Under the pieces are notes generated by a model that made no database searches, was not told the origin of the DNA, and saw only the letters and a program-made list of their open reading frames with translations. From the NCBI RefSeq assembly GCF_022788655.1, contig NZ_CP084951.1, positions 2,480,001-2,544,000 on the forward strand: a stretch of 64,000 bases of DNA, given 5' to 3'. Within the stretch, counting starts at the first letter, position 1. Every line of letters starts with the position of its first letter. This document shows positions 46,893 to 55,436 of the stretch, in pieces. The translations under genes and the position numbers were made by a program. This DNA comes from Sulfitobacter indolifex (GTDB taxonomy: Bacteria > Pseudomonadota > Alphaproteobacteria > Rhodobacterales > Rhodobacteraceae).

Positions 46893-46918
46893 AAAACGGC
46901 GCCCGCTATGGGACGCCG
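46893..46918 (-). terminator. Terminator of the codA-like gene
   Basis: On the minus strand an 8-bp stem with one wobble (CGGCGTCC / GGGCGCCG) followed by TTTT, about 27 bases after the stop of the amidohydrolase gene. It separates that gene from the gap promoter. Confidence 0.65.
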
Positions 46919-46944
46919 CTTTAGGTGTCAGTTAACGCTAGATT

Positions 46945-48225
46945 TTACGAATGCGCGCCATGACGGCGGCGCACGCTGTCGGGGCGTCCCGGCAGGCTCA
47001 ACCGCGCATCGTTGCGCGATTGGCGTGAGATCACGCGGCCTTTGGCCACCACGCAAAGCCGGTCAGGCCGCAGGCGCAGCGCTTCGATCGGATTGCCCGC
47101 GTCGAGCACCACCAGCGAGGCTTTGGCCCCGACTTTTAGGCCGTAGTCTTGCAGCCCCATGATCCGCGCGTTGACGTTGGTCACCATGTCAAAGCAGCGG
47201 CGCATCTCTTCGGGCGAAGTCATCTGCGCCACATGCAGCCCCATGAAGGCCACGTCGAGCATGTCGCCCGTCCCCATGGAATACCACGGGTCCATCACGC
47301 AATCCTGCCCCCAACCGACGTTAATGCCCATGGCCTGCATCTCTTTCACGCGGGTGAGGCCGCGGCGTTTGGGGTAGGTATCGTGGCGGCCTTGGAGGGT
47401 GATGTTGATCAGCGGGTTGGGGATCGCGGCGACCTCAGCTTCGGCCATCAGCGGCAGCAGTTTCGAGACGTAGTAGTTGTCCATCGAATGCATCGACGTG
47501 AGGTGCGAGCCAGCCACCCGGCCCTGAAGGCCGAGCCGCTGCGTTTCATAGGCCAACGTTTCAATATGACGCGAATGAGGGTCGTCGGTTTCATCGCAAT
47601 GCAGGTCAACCATCAGACCGCGTTCGGCGGCGAGTTCGCAGAGTGCGGTGACGGAACGGGCGCCGTCCGCCATGGTGCGCTCGAAATGCGGAATGCCGCC
47701 GACCACGTCGACGCCCATATCGAGGGCGCGGATGGTGTTCTCATGCGCCGTGGGGTCGCGGTAGAGGCCGTCTTGGGGGAAGGCGACAAGTTGCAAGTCG
47801 ATGTAGTCCTTGACGGTTTCGCGCACGTCGAGGAGGGCTTCGACGCCAAGCAAGCGGTCGTCGCAGGTGTCGACATGGCTGCGGATCGCCAGAAGGCCGA
47901 GCGAGGCGGCCCAGTCGCAGTATTCCAGCGCGCGGGCTTTGACCTCTTCTTGGGTCATGACCTCTTTGAGCTCGCCCCAGAGGCCGATGCCTTCAAGGAG
48001 GGTGCCTGACGCATTGATGCGCGGGGTGCCGTAGCTGAGCGTGGCGTCCATGTGGAAATGCGGGTCGACGAAGGGCGGGCTGACGAGGTCTCCGCTGGCG
48101 TCGATGGTTTCGCGGGCCTCAGTGGTGGAGAGGTCTTCGATGGCGGTGATCTTGTCGCCCTTGATGCCGATGTCGGTGGTGCGGCCGTCGGGGAGTGTGC
48201 CGCCTTTGATGATAATGTCGAACAT
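46945..48225 (-). CDS. Amidohydrolase, cytosine-deaminase-like
   Basis: A 426-residue metal-dependent amidohydrolase of the CodA family. Metal and catalytic motifs: DPHFHMDATLSYG, MVDLHCDETDDPHSRHIETL, GSHLTSMHSMD, and WGQDCVMDPWYSMG. It probably deaminates cytosine or a related pyrimidine or guanidino compound. It is the last gene downstream of a BMP-type ABC importer, with a 170-base spacer holding a three-stem element, so import and deamination of the same base are likely linked. The C-terminal RPDSVRRRHGAHS extension is unusual. Confidence 0.8.
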   Translation of the reverse strand: MFDIIIKGGTLPDGRTTDIGIKGDKITAIEDLSTTEARETIDASGDLVSPPFVDPHFHMDATLSYGTPRINASGTLLEGIGLWGELKEVMTQEEVKARALEYCDWAASLGLLAIRSHVDTCDDRLLGVEALLDVRETVKDYIDLQLVAFPQDGLYRDPTAHENTIRALDMGVDVVGGIPHFERTMADGARSVTALCELAAERGLMVDLHCDETDDPHSRHIETLAYETQRLGLQGRVAGSHLTSMHSMDNYYVSKLLPLMAEAEVAAIPNPLINITLQGRHDTYPKRRGLTRVKEMQAMGINVGWGQDCVMDPWYSMGTGDMLDVAFMGLHVAQMTSPEEMRRCFDMVTNVNARIMGLQDYGLKVGAKASLVVLDAGNPIEALRLRPDRLCVVAKGRVISRQSRNDARLSLPGRPDSVRRRHGAHS

Positions 48226-48263
48226 GGTGTGGTCCTTATGACTGCGGGGCTGAAAACCACGAA

Positions 48264-48367
48264 GGACAGCTCCCGACCGCGGGTGGGGGTGAAGCCCCCG
48301 CCGTCACACCGAAGGTTTGCCATTGGCAAAACGGGGGCGGTCGGGGGCTGTCCGGCCCTGCGGCCGG
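48264..48367. repeat. Three-stem inverted-repeat element
   Basis: Outer stem: 17 bp (48264-48280 with 48337-48353, one G-T pair). Inside it lie two hairpins: 8 bp with loop TGAAG (48282-48302) and 6-7 bp TTTGCC/GGCAAA (48316-48330). A separate hairpin CCGGCC-ctgc-GGCCGG (48352-48367) overlaps its edge, and GAAGGTTTG occurs twice. It could be a dispersed palindrome, a mRNA stability or attenuator element, or a structured RNA. Confidence 0.7.
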
Positions 48368-48395
48368 ACTGAAGGTTTGAGAGGGAGCGCTTTGT

Positions 48396-49340
48396 TCAGC
48401 GCTCACCTTTGTTGAAAGGCACCATTAAGGCAGCGGGTACCTGCGCGCGACGCGACATAACTACAAGCGCTAGGATCGACAGAATATACGGCGCCATCAG
48501 GAATATCTGATAGGGAATATCCGCCCCAAGCGGCGTTTGCTGCACACGAATTTGCAGCGCATCAAAGGCAGCAAAGAGCACCGCGCCCAGCAGGGTCTTG
48601 CCCGGTTTCCACGAGCCGAAAACCACCAACGCGATGCAGATCCAGCCGCGCCCGTTGACCATCTCAAAAAAGAACGAGTTGAAGGCGCTCATAGTCAAAA
48701 ACGCCCCGCCCACGGCCATAAACCCGCTGCCAACCATGACCGCACCGATACGGATGGCCGACACGCTGAGGCCCTGTGCCTCCACCGCCGCTGGGTTCTC
48801 GCCCGCCGCACGCAGGGCGAGGCCGAGCGGCGTGCGGTAGAGCACCAGTGTTACGGCGACGACCAGCACGAAGGCGAGATATGTGAGTGGAGTCTGGTTA
48901 AACAGTGCGGGGCCAATGACCGGGATGTCGGAGAGCAGCGGGATTTCGAACGGCTGGAAGGCCTCGATCTTGGGCGGCGAGGTGACCTCGGGCAGCGCGA
49001 GGCGGTAGCAGTAGTAGGTCAGCGAGGTCGCCAGCAGCGTGATGCCGAGGCCGACGACATGTTGGCTGAGGCCGAAGGGCACCGTCAGCACGCCATGCAC
49101 CAAGCCGAATGCCATGCCCGAGAGCATCGCCACCGCAACCCCGAACCACAGACCGCCACCGAGGTAAACGGTGAGCCAGCCCGCGAAAGCGCCGACGACC
49201 ATGATGCCTTCGATGCCGAGGTTCAGCACCCCTGCCCGCTCGCAGATCAACTCGCCCAAAGCGGCAAATATCAGCGGCGACGCGATGCGGATGGCGGCGG
49301 TCCAGAAGCTCGCCTGTAGGAGAATGTCGAGAATATCCAT
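48396..49340 (-). CDS. BMP-type ABC transporter permease 2
   Basis: A 314-residue inner-membrane permease of the nucleoside/BMP importer family. Seen: LGIEGIMVVGAFAGWLTVYL, TPLGLALRAAGENPAAVEAQ and MVNGRGWICIALVVFGSWKP. Its start abuts permease 1, showing translational coupling. With the double ATPase and the BMP protein it imports nucleosides or bases; the downstream deaminase suggests a pyrimidine. Confidence 0.9.
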   Translation of the reverse strand: MDILDILLQASFWTAAIRIASPLIFAALGELICERAGVLNLGIEGIMVVGAFAGWLTVYLGGGLWFGVAVAMLSGMAFGLVHGVLTVPFGLSQHVVGLGITLLATSLTYYCYRLALPEVTSPPKIEAFQPFEIPLLSDIPVIGPALFNQTPLTYLAFVLVVAVTLVLYRTPLGLALRAAGENPAAVEAQGLSVSAIRIGAVMVGSGFMAVGGAFLTMSAFNSFFFEMVNGRGWICIALVVFGSWKPGKTLLGAVLFAAFDALQIRVQQTPLGADIPYQIFLMAPYILSILALVVMSRRAQVPAALMVPFNKGER

Positions 49341-50389
49341 CAGTCGCGCCTCACCCGGAATTTCGTGAGCATGATCGCCAGCACCATCGCCAAGAGCGCC
49401 AGTGCCAGCATGATGTCGGCGAGATAGGTCGGCACCCCGGCGGCGCGGCTCATGCTGTCTGCGCCGACAAAAATGCCCGCGACAAAGAGGGCGGCCACCA
49501 CCACGCCCAGCGGGTTCAACAGCGCCAGCATGGCGACGATGATGCCGGTGTAGCCAAAGCCGGGGGAGATATCCAATGTGAGGCTGCCTTTCAGCCCCGC
49601 GACCTCGGAAAAGCCTGCGAGGGCGGCAAGTCCACCGGAAAGGAGCGCGGTTTTAATCAGCACCCGGTTCACTGGAATGCCCGCAAACCGCGCCGCCGCC
49701 GGGTTCAGCCCCACGGCGCGCATCTCGTAGCCCAAGGTGGTGCGGCGCTGGATCACCCAAACGACAATGGCCGAGATCAGCGCGAGGCCGAAGCCCCAAT
49801 GCAGCCGCAGCCCGTCGATCATGCGCGGCAGGCGCGCTTCCCCGATCAGCCGCGCGGATTTAGGCCAGCCGAGGCCCATCGGGTCTTTCAGTGACCCTTC
49901 GAGCAGCATCGAGACCCAGAGCAGCACGACAAAATTCAGAAGCAGTGTGGTGACAACTTCATCCACGCCGAAACGGGTTTTCAGAAAGGTCGGCACCAGC
50001 AGCACCAGCGCGCCGCCGAGCATGGCAGCCACGGCAATGGTGGGCAGCAGCGCAAAGGCGGGCCATGCCAGCGCGCCAGTGCCCAGCACCACAGTCACCA
50101 CTGCGCCCATGTAAAGCTGCGCTTCGGCCCCGATGTTCCAAAGTTTGGCGCGGAAGGCGACGGCGACGGCGAGGCCGGTGAAGATCAGCGGTGTGGCGCG
50201 GTTGAGGGTTTCCAACGTGGCGAATTTCGAGCCAAAGGCGCCTTTGACGATCAGCCCCAGCACCGAAAACGGCTGTGCGCCGGCGACCATGGCCAGCAGT
50301 GAGGCGACGACCACCGTGGCGAAAAGCGCCAGCGCTGGCAGGCCCAGCGAGCGGGTCCATGTGGGGTTGGCGATGGGTTCAAGCCGCAT
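49340..50389 (-). CDS. BMP-type ABC transporter permease 1
   Basis: A 349-residue permease; start at 50389 (MRLEPIANPTWTRSLGLPAL) after GGAGG, overlapping the ATPase end by 11 bases. Several hydrophobic helices, including AMVAGAQPFSVLGLIVKGAF, ALALLAMVLAIMLTKFRVRR at the C-terminus, and the family-like MRAVGLNPAAARFAGIPVNR. Partner of permease 2. Confidence 0.88.
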   Translation of the reverse strand: MRLEPIANPTWTRSLGLPALALFATVVVASLLAMVAGAQPFSVLGLIVKGAFGSKFATLETLNRATPLIFTGLAVAVAFRAKLWNIGAEAQLYMGAVVTVVLGTGALAWPAFALLPTIAVAAMLGGALVLLVPTFLKTRFGVDEVVTTLLLNFVVLLWVSMLLEGSLKDPMGLGWPKSARLIGEARLPRMIDGLRLHWGFGLALISAIVVWVIQRRTTLGYEMRAVGLNPAAARFAGIPVNRVLIKTALLSGGLAALAGFSEVAGLKGSLTLDISPGFGYTGIIVAMLALLNPLGVVVAALFVAGIFVGADSMSRAAGVPTYLADIMLALALLAMVLAIMLTKFRVRRD

Positions 50390-51926
50390 GGGGGGCCTCC
50401 TCAAATCCGTCGCCTGCCATCCATACGCCAAGCTCGGCGGGCGTCAGCGCGCCACGGGCGAAGGGGGGCGAGAGGCGGCCTTCGGAGATCACATGGATTA
50501 CATCCGACAGCGCCGTGACCTCGTCAAGGTCTTCAGAGATCAGCAGCACCGCCGCCCCCCGATCGCGGGCGGCGAGCAGTTGTTCGTGGACGTAGGTCAG
50601 CGCGCCGATGTCGAGGCCGCGCACGGGCTGATTGGCCAGCACCACGGCGGGCGCGGTCTCCAGCACGCGACCAAGGATCAGCTTTTGCATGTTCCCGCCG
50701 GACAGAAGGCGGATGCGCGTTTCGGGACCGGGGCAGCGCACGTCGTAACCCTTGATGATCTTGGCGGCGAAATCCCTGGCGGCGCGCCAGTTCATCCAGC
50801 CGTGGCGGGAGAAACCGGGGCGGGAATAGAGTTCGAGCACCGCGTTTTCGGTGAGGTCGAAATCGGCGATGGTGCCGGTTTTGTGGCGGTCTTCGGGGAT
50901 GCGGGCGATGCCTGCGCTGATCGCGGCATGGGGCGACCAGCCGCGGGGCGCGTCGCCTTTCACGTGAAACGTACCGGAAGCCGGGCGCAGCAGCCCGCCG
51001 ATGAGGTCGGCAAGGGCGGTTTGGCCATTGCCGGAGACCCCGGCCAGCCCGGTGATCTGGCCTGCGCGCAGTTCGAGGTCCACGTTTTTCAACCCCGGAG
51101 CAGAGCCGATGTCGGGCGTGGAGACGCCTGCGAGCGTGACCAGCGCGGCACCCGGATCGGCGCGGCGCACGATCGGAGCGGCGACCTCCGATCCGACCAT
51201 CATCTGCGCCATCGCGGCGCGGTCGGTCTCGGCAGTCTTGGCCTCAGCCACCAGCTTGCCGTGGCGCAGCACGACGACGCGGGACGAGATCGCCATGACC
51301 TCATGCAGCTTGTGCGAGATGAAGATCACCGAGAGGCCAAGCGCCACGGCCTTGCGCATGGTGGCAAAAAGGTCGTCGGTCTCTTGCGGGGTGAGAACGG
51401 CGGTCGGCTCGTCCAAAATGAGGATACGCGCCTCGCGGTAGAGCGCCTTGAGGATTTCGACCCGCTGGCGCTCACCAACGCTGAGGCTGCCGACCTGCGC
51501 GTCCGGATCCACCCGCAGACCGTAGTCGTCCATCAGCGTGACAATCCGCTGCCGCGCCTGCGCGCGCCCAAAGCCGGGCCGCCAGAGCGAGCGGGTGCCG
51601 AGCACGATGTTTTCCAGCACGGTCATATTGTCGGCCAGCGTGAAGTGCTGGTGCACCATGCCCACGCCCGCGGCCAGCGCAGCACGCGGGTTTCCGGCAG
51701 GCAAACGCTGGCCGAAGACTTCGACAAATCCTTCGTCCGGCGTGTAATGGCCGAACAGGATATTCATCAGCGTGGTCTTGCCCGCGCCGTTTTCGCCCAG
51801 CAGGGCAATGACTTCGCCCTGCCGCAGATCAAAGCTGATCGCGTCATTGGCGGTGAGCTTGCCAAATCGCTTGGTAATGTTGTCGAGGCGCAGGACAACC
51901 TGCGCCTCGGATTTTGGATCGGTCAT
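50379..51926 (-). CDS. BMP-type ABC transporter, double ATP-binding subunit
   Basis: A 515-residue protein with two ABC domains. The first (about 1-240) has ALLGENGAGKTTLMNILFGH, LSVGERQRVEILKAL and ILDEPTAVLTP. The second (about 265-515) has a degenerate Walker A (LAGVSGNGQTALADLIG), signature LSGGNMQKLILGR and a changed Walker B (VVLANQPVRGLDI). This arrangement is normal for sugar/nucleoside-type importers. Start abuts the BMP protein stop (TAA|ATG). Confidence 0.92.
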   Translation of the reverse strand: MTDPKSEAQVVLRLDNITKRFGKLTANDAISFDLRQGEVIALLGENGAGKTTLMNILFGHYTPDEGFVEVFGQRLPAGNPRAALAAGVGMVHQHFTLADNMTVLENIVLGTRSLWRPGFGRAQARQRIVTLMDDYGLRVDPDAQVGSLSVGERQRVEILKALYREARILILDEPTAVLTPQETDDLFATMRKAVALGLSVIFISHKLHEVMAISSRVVVLRHGKLVAEAKTAETDRAAMAQMMVGSEVAAPIVRRADPGAALVTLAGVSTPDIGSAPGLKNVDLELRAGQITGLAGVSGNGQTALADLIGGLLRPASGTFHVKGDAPRGWSPHAAISAGIARIPEDRHKTGTIADFDLTENAVLELYSRPGFSRHGWMNWRAARDFAAKIIKGYDVRCPGPETRIRLLSGGNMQKLILGRVLETAPAVVLANQPVRGLDIGALTYVHEQLLAARDRGAAVLLISEDLDEVTALSDVIHVISEGRLSPPFARGALTPAELGVWMAGDGFEEAPHAA

Positions 51927-52934
51927 TTAGGAGGACTTCGGCTCTTCGTCGTTGATATCGACGGTGAAAGAGCCGTCCTTGATCGCCTGCTCGCGTTCCT
52001 TAACCATATCCAGCGCCTCTTGCGGGACTTTGCCCTCGAAGGTGCCCAGCGGGGCGAGCGAGGAGCCGCCCTCGGACATGAAGGAATAGCGGCCATAGTC
52101 GTCGGCTTTGAACTCGCCCGCTTTGACGGCGGCGATGGCGGCGTCGAGCGTTGGCTCGAAATGCCACAGGGCCGAGGCGACGACTGTCTCGGGGTATTCG
52201 GCTTGGGTGTCGATCACGTTGCCGATGGCCAGAACGCCCTTTTCCTGCGCCGCGTCAGAGACGCCGAAACGCTCGGCATAGAGCACGTCCGCCCCCTGCT
52301 CGACCATGGCAAAGGCGGTTTCCTTGGCTTTGGGCGGATCGAACCAAGAGCCGATAAAGCTGACCTGGAACTTGATGTCAGGGTTCATCTCGGCTGCGCC
52401 CGCCATGAAGGCATGCATCAGGCGGTTCACTTCGGGAATCGGGAAGCCGCCGACCATGCCGATGTTGCCGCTCTCAGTCATGGACCCTGCGATGATGCCC
52501 GACAGATACGCCGCGTCTTGGATGTAGTTGTCAAAGACCGCGAAGTTGGGCAGCGCGTCGTCTTGCTTGAAGCTGGAGCCCATGAGGAAGGCAACCTCGG
52601 GGTAATCGGCGGCAACTTCGCGCGCCTCAGCTTCGGCGCCAAAGACCTCGCCCACGATCAACTGGTTGCCGGCCTCTGCATATTCGCGCAGCACGCGGGC
52701 GTAGTCGGTGTTGGAGACATTCTCGGTGAAGGTATACTCGATGTCGCCGCGTTCCTGTGCCGTCTCAGCGGCTTTATGGATGCGGCTGACCCACTGCTGC
52801 TCGACCGGAACGGTATAGACGCCCGCGACTTTCAGCGGCTCAGCGGCAAGCGCGCCCTGCGGCAAAAGGCTGGCCCCGGCCAGCATGGCGGCCGTGCCCA
52901 ATAGGAAGCGGCGTGTGAGATTGCGTTGTGTCAT
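51927..52934 (-). CDS. BMP family ABC transporter substrate-binding protein
   Basis: A 335-residue periplasmic binding protein with a probable twin-arginine or long signal peptide (NLTRRFLLGTAAMLAGASLL). The BMP fold is recognisable from VAGVYTVPVEQQWVSRIHKA and the middle FTENVSNTDYARVLREYAEA. It is the first gene of the operon (binding protein, ATPase, two permeases, then the deaminase-like gene). It captures a nucleoside or base in the periplasm. Confidence 0.92.
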   Translation of the reverse strand: MTQRNLTRRFLLGTAAMLAGASLLPQGALAAEPLKVAGVYTVPVEQQWVSRIHKAAETAQERGDIEYTFTENVSNTDYARVLREYAEAGNQLIVGEVFGAEAEAREVAADYPEVAFLMGSSFKQDDALPNFAVFDNYIQDAAYLSGIIAGSMTESGNIGMVGGFPIPEVNRLMHAFMAGAAEMNPDIKFQVSFIGSWFDPPKAKETAFAMVEQGADVLYAERFGVSDAAQEKGVLAIGNVIDTQAEYPETVVASALWHFEPTLDAAIAAVKAGEFKADDYGRYSFMSEGGSSLAPLGTFEGKVPQEALDMVKEREQAIKDGSFTVDINDEEPKSS

Positions 52935-52971
52935 GTGGTATCCCCCGTTGGTTATTCATTTTACCGTTTGA

Positions 52972-52983
52972 TAAAATATTTTA
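52972..52983. promoter_or_regulatory. AT palindrome in the importer promoter
   Basis: A perfect palindrome TAAAATATTTTA 38 bases before the start of the BMP gene, with GGTAAAAT occurring twice on the gene strand around it. A possible operator for the importer operon; regulator unknown. Confidence 0.45.
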
Positions 52984-53077
52984 CCTGTCAAGCTTATCCT
53001 GACCCTAGGTCAGCCCAAGCTTTTCCGAATTCTCGCGATGTGCTGATTAATTTGGCGGTCAGCGAGCGAAGCGGTCA

Positions 53078-53340
53078 ATAGGGTCGATCCCAAGGATCGG
53101 ATTCTGCATACCATATGTATTGCACCGCAATCTGCGCGCCGCGCAACCTGTGATCGTGCGTGGGCAAGGAAATTTCTTCATTGATGACAAGGGGAAGCGT
53201 CACCTAGCCGCCCTTGGCTGGTCGGCTGGGTCGGACCTCTGGCTTGGCCATGCGGACCAACGTTAGGTATCTATTCGTGCAATTGAACCAGCTTGCCTCA
53301 AACCATTTGAGCCTTTTTCCCCTCCCTACCCTGCAGGGCA
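53078..53340 (+). pseudogene. Aminotransferase class III N-terminal remnant
   Basis: One frame (53101-53255) reads YVLHRNLRAAQPVIVRGQGN then FFIDDKGKRHLAAL and LGHADQR before a TAG; this matches the start of PLP class III aminotransferases (such as beta-alanine:pyruvate type). After a +1 frame change the text continues VQLNQLASNHLSLF (53277-53318), the next piece of that family. The catalytic domain is missing. It is a broken, truncated copy; the match is from memory of family motifs. Confidence 0.5.
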
Positions 53341-53546
53341 CTGGCGGCCTACGTGCAACTCCTCGAAGTCGAAAAACGTCAGCCGGTTTAATGTGCCTTC
53401 GCGTTCAGACAGCACGGTTTTATAGACCGCGTTGGCCAAGGGCGCGGGAGGTTCGTTCGTGATGAGGAAGATCAGCTTGCAGCAGTGATGCGCCAGACGG
53501 AACCTCTCTGTGGTGCCTAGCATAACGGGCGGTGATAGTGCTGACT

Positions 53547-53556
53547 TGAATATTCA
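53547..53556. promoter_or_regulatory. Palindrome TGAATATTCA upstream of blh
   Basis: A perfect 10-bp palindrome about 120 bases upstream of blh, sharing TTGAATATT with the bigR-yeeE intergenic region. Candidate BigR/SqrR half-site region. Confidence 0.4.
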
Positions 53557-53674
53557 GGCTAAGCAGGCCTCGCCCTGCCCGCCATTTCCGCAGGGAACAG
53601 TTGCGGCGGATTGGTGTTGTGCTGCTGAAACCATCGCGCGTGGCAACACGGCCCGCGCAGAGAAGGAGGCCAGA

Positions 53675-54133
53675 ATGACCGACGACAGCCAGAAGATCGC
53701 GACCATCGACCCTACGCATAACGTGGCCCTGTTCACGCCAGACGCCAAAGCGCTGGAGCAGGCGGCTTCGGCCGGGATGAAAACAGTGATTAATTTTCGC
53801 GCCGCGGATGAGAAAGGCGGCCTTTCCCCCGACGAGGAGCGTTTGGTAGCCGAGAAGCTGGGGCTGAATTACCTGCACCATCCGGTCACGCCCGATACGC
53901 TTGGCCCCGAGACGGTGGATGAATTCCGCCGCTCATTGGATGACCTGCCGCAGCCGGTATTTCTGCACTGCGCCTCAGGCAAACGTGCGGGGGCGATGAC
54001 CTTGATGGCCCTTGCGGCAGATAAGGGATGGGACGGCGACACGGCCCTGCAAGAGGGCAAAACGCGCGGCATCGATCTGACCGAAGAGAAGATCGGCCAG
54101 TTCGTGAAATCTTATGCGGATCGCAAAGCGTGA
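53675..54133 (+). CDS. blh: Blh/DUF442 tyrosine-phosphatase-fold protein
   Basis: A 152-residue protein starting at 53675, 6 bases after AGAAGGAGG. DUF442 (beta-lactamase hydrolase-like) family with a phosphatase P-loop HCASGKRAGAMTLMALAA. In the sulfide-detoxification loci of alphaproteobacteria a DUF442 domain is fused to or sits beside the persulfide dioxygenase and acts in persulfide handling. Convergent with bigR. The persulfide dioxygenase is 1.3 kb downstream as a separate gene. Confidence 0.8.
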   Translation: MTDDSQKIATIDPTHNVALFTPDAKALEQAASAGMKTVINFRAADEKGGLSPDEERLVAEKLGLNYLHHPVTPDTLGPETVDEFRRSLDDLPQPVFLHCASGKRAGAMTLMALAADKGWDGDTALQEGKTRGIDLTEEKIGQFVKSYADRKA

Positions 54134-54159
54134 AGAAGGCGCCCGGGTTTGCTGGGCGT

Positions 54160-54465
54160 TTACTTTTGCGCGCAGTAAAGGCCGTGCAGCGTTTCCAAAA
54201 TCGCCACGGCCTCCTGCCCCTTCACGCAATAGTAAATCGTCTGCCCCGCGCGGCGGCTGTCGACAAGACCCGCTTCTTTCAGCTTCTTAAGCTGCTGGGA
54301 CATGGTGGATTGCGACAGGCCGCAGACCTGCGCCAAATCCCCGACCGAGCGTTCGCCGCCCAGCAAACGGCACAGGATCTGCAACCGCGCCTCAGACGCA
54401 AGCATCGTCATGAGCGCCGCAGCCCCGGCAATATCACCGTCTAAGAAGTCGTTCACGTTTTTCAT
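54160..54465 (-). CDS. bigR: ArsR-family persulfide-sensing repressor (BigR/SqrR-like)
   Basis: A 101-residue winged-helix repressor. Helix-turn-helix region DLAQVCGLSQSTMSQQLKKL. Cysteines at 32 (LQILCRLL) and 98 (GLYCAQK) correspond to the two reactive cysteines of BigR/SqrR, with others at 48 and 80. Reactive sulfur species would link C32 and C98 and release DNA, switching on the neighbouring sulfur genes. Divergent from the yeeE-persulfide dioxygenase operon across an AT-rich interval containing an inverted repeat. Confidence 0.87.
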   Translation of the reverse strand: MKNVNDFLDGDIAGAAALMTMLASEARLQILCRLLGGERSVGDLAQVCGLSQSTMSQQLKKLKEAGLVDSRRAGQTIYYCVKGQEAVAILETLHGLYCAQK

Positions 54466-54479
54466 ATTAGCATCATTGA

Positions 54480-54499
54480 ATATTATGAAATGGTAATAT
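54480..54499. promoter_or_regulatory. Inverted repeat between bigR and yeeE
   Basis: ATATTA-N8-TAATAT in a 94-base AT-rich interval. Likely operator of the ArsR-family repressor, which by family logic regulates its own gene and the operon. Confidence 0.55.
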
Positions 54500-54559
54500 A
54501 TAGTGAATAGCAGTCTGATACAAGCCAGCCGCCACGGTCGGCGCTTAGGGAGTTAAGAC

Positions 54560-54994
54560 ATGGAAACTGAATTCACACCTTGGCTGTCGCTCGGCGGTGG
54601 CGCCATGATCGGAGCCTCGGCGGTGCTGCTGATGGCGACGAACGGGCGTATCGCGGGCATCAGCGGCCTTACCTCGCGTCTATTTGCGCGCAGCAGTGAC
54701 GGCGAAGCGCGGGGCGTTTCATTCTTCTTCGTTCTGGGGCTTTTGCTGGCAGCACCGCTTTGGCTAATCGTTTCCGGCAATTGGCCCCAGCAATGGGTGC
54801 CGTCGAACCCGCTGTTGATGGCCGTGGCTGGGCTGCTCGTCGGCTTTGGCGCGACCTATGGCAATGGCTGCACCTCGGGCCATGGGGTCTGCGGGATCAG
54901 CCGAGGGTCGGCACGGTCGATTGTGGCCACTGTGACTTTCATGGCGACGGCATTCGTGACCGTGTTTGTCATGCGGCATGTGTTGGGAGCGTGA
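54560..54994 (+). CDS. YeeE/YedE family sulfur transporter 1
   Basis: A 144-residue half-transporter with hydrophobic helices and the conserved cysteine motif GNGCTSGHGVCGISRGSA. YeeE/YedE proteins import thiosulfate or transport persulfide-like sulfur. Two half-size genes occur in tandem here (54560 and 54996), as in PmpA/PmpB pairs. First gene of the bigR-controlled operon. Confidence 0.87.
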   Translation: METEFTPWLSLGGGAMIGASAVLLMATNGRIAGISGLTSRLFARSSDGEARGVSFFFVLGLLLAAPLWLIVSGNWPQQWVPSNPLLMAVAGLLVGFGATYGNGCTSGHGVCGISRGSARSIVATVTFMATAFVTVFVMRHVLGA

Positions 54995-54995
54995 T

Positions 54996-55436
54996 ATGAA
55001 ACAGATTTTTGCCCTCCTCTCCGGCCTTATCTTTGGCATTGGCCTTATCGTCTCTGGCATGGCAGACCCCGCCAAGGTGCTCAACTTTCTCGATGTCTTT
55101 GGCACTTGGGATCCCAGCCTTGCCTTTGTCATGGGCGGTGCCATCGCTGTGACAGCACCGGGCTTTGCATGGCTGTTCCGCAGCCGTCAAACCCCCTATT
55201 TCGACAACACATTCCGCGTCCCCACCCGCAACGATCTTGAGCCGAAACTGCTGACTGGTGCTGCGATCTTTGGCATCGGTTGGGGCTTGGGCGGCTTCTG
55301 CCCCGGCCCTGCGTTGACCGCCCTGCCCTTGGCGGCCAGTGGCACGTTGATCTTTGTCCCCTTCATGCTGGGCGGCATGTGGATCGCCCGCCACACCCCT
55401 GATTTGACTCCAAAAACTAAGGAAGGAACTGCCTGA
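54996..55436 (+). CDS. YeeE/YedE family sulfur transporter 2 (DUF6691)
   Basis: A 146-residue membrane protein starting at 54996 (MKQIFALLSGLIFGIGLIVS) with the second-half motif GWGLGGFCPGPALTALPLAA. Start and stop fit tightly with neighbours: the stop overlaps the dioxygenase start as TGATG. Partner of the gene at 54560. Confidence 0.85.
   Translation: MKQIFALLSGLIFGIGLIVSGMADPAKVLNFLDVFGTWDPSLAFVMGGAIAVTAPGFAWLFRSRQTPYFDNTFRVPTRNDLEPKLLTGAAIFGIGWGLGGFCPGPALTALPLAASGTLIFVPFMLGGMWIARHTPDLTPKTKEGTA

Larger units (their letters stand above)
52984..53674. other. Long intergenic region with gene remnants
   Basis: A 700-base gap between the BMP gene start and blh. It contains the aminotransferase remnant (53078-53340), a short palindrome (53547-53556) and otherwise no complete gene that I can support. 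A 65-codon leftward frame (53326-53523) reads partly protein-like but has no recognised family. Confidence 0.6.

Noticed and set aside
50133..52904. A 923-codon rightward open frame antisense to the importer operon
   Set aside because: It is the shadow of four well-recognised ABC genes on the other strand; its translation is low-complexity Arg/His/Gly text without family motifs. Long antisense frames are expected in high-GC DNA.
53326..53523. A 65-codon leftward frame in the gap before blh
   Set aside because: Partly protein-like (ANAVYKTVLSEREGTLNRL) but I recognise no family, ribosome site or neighbour logic, so I do not call it a gene.
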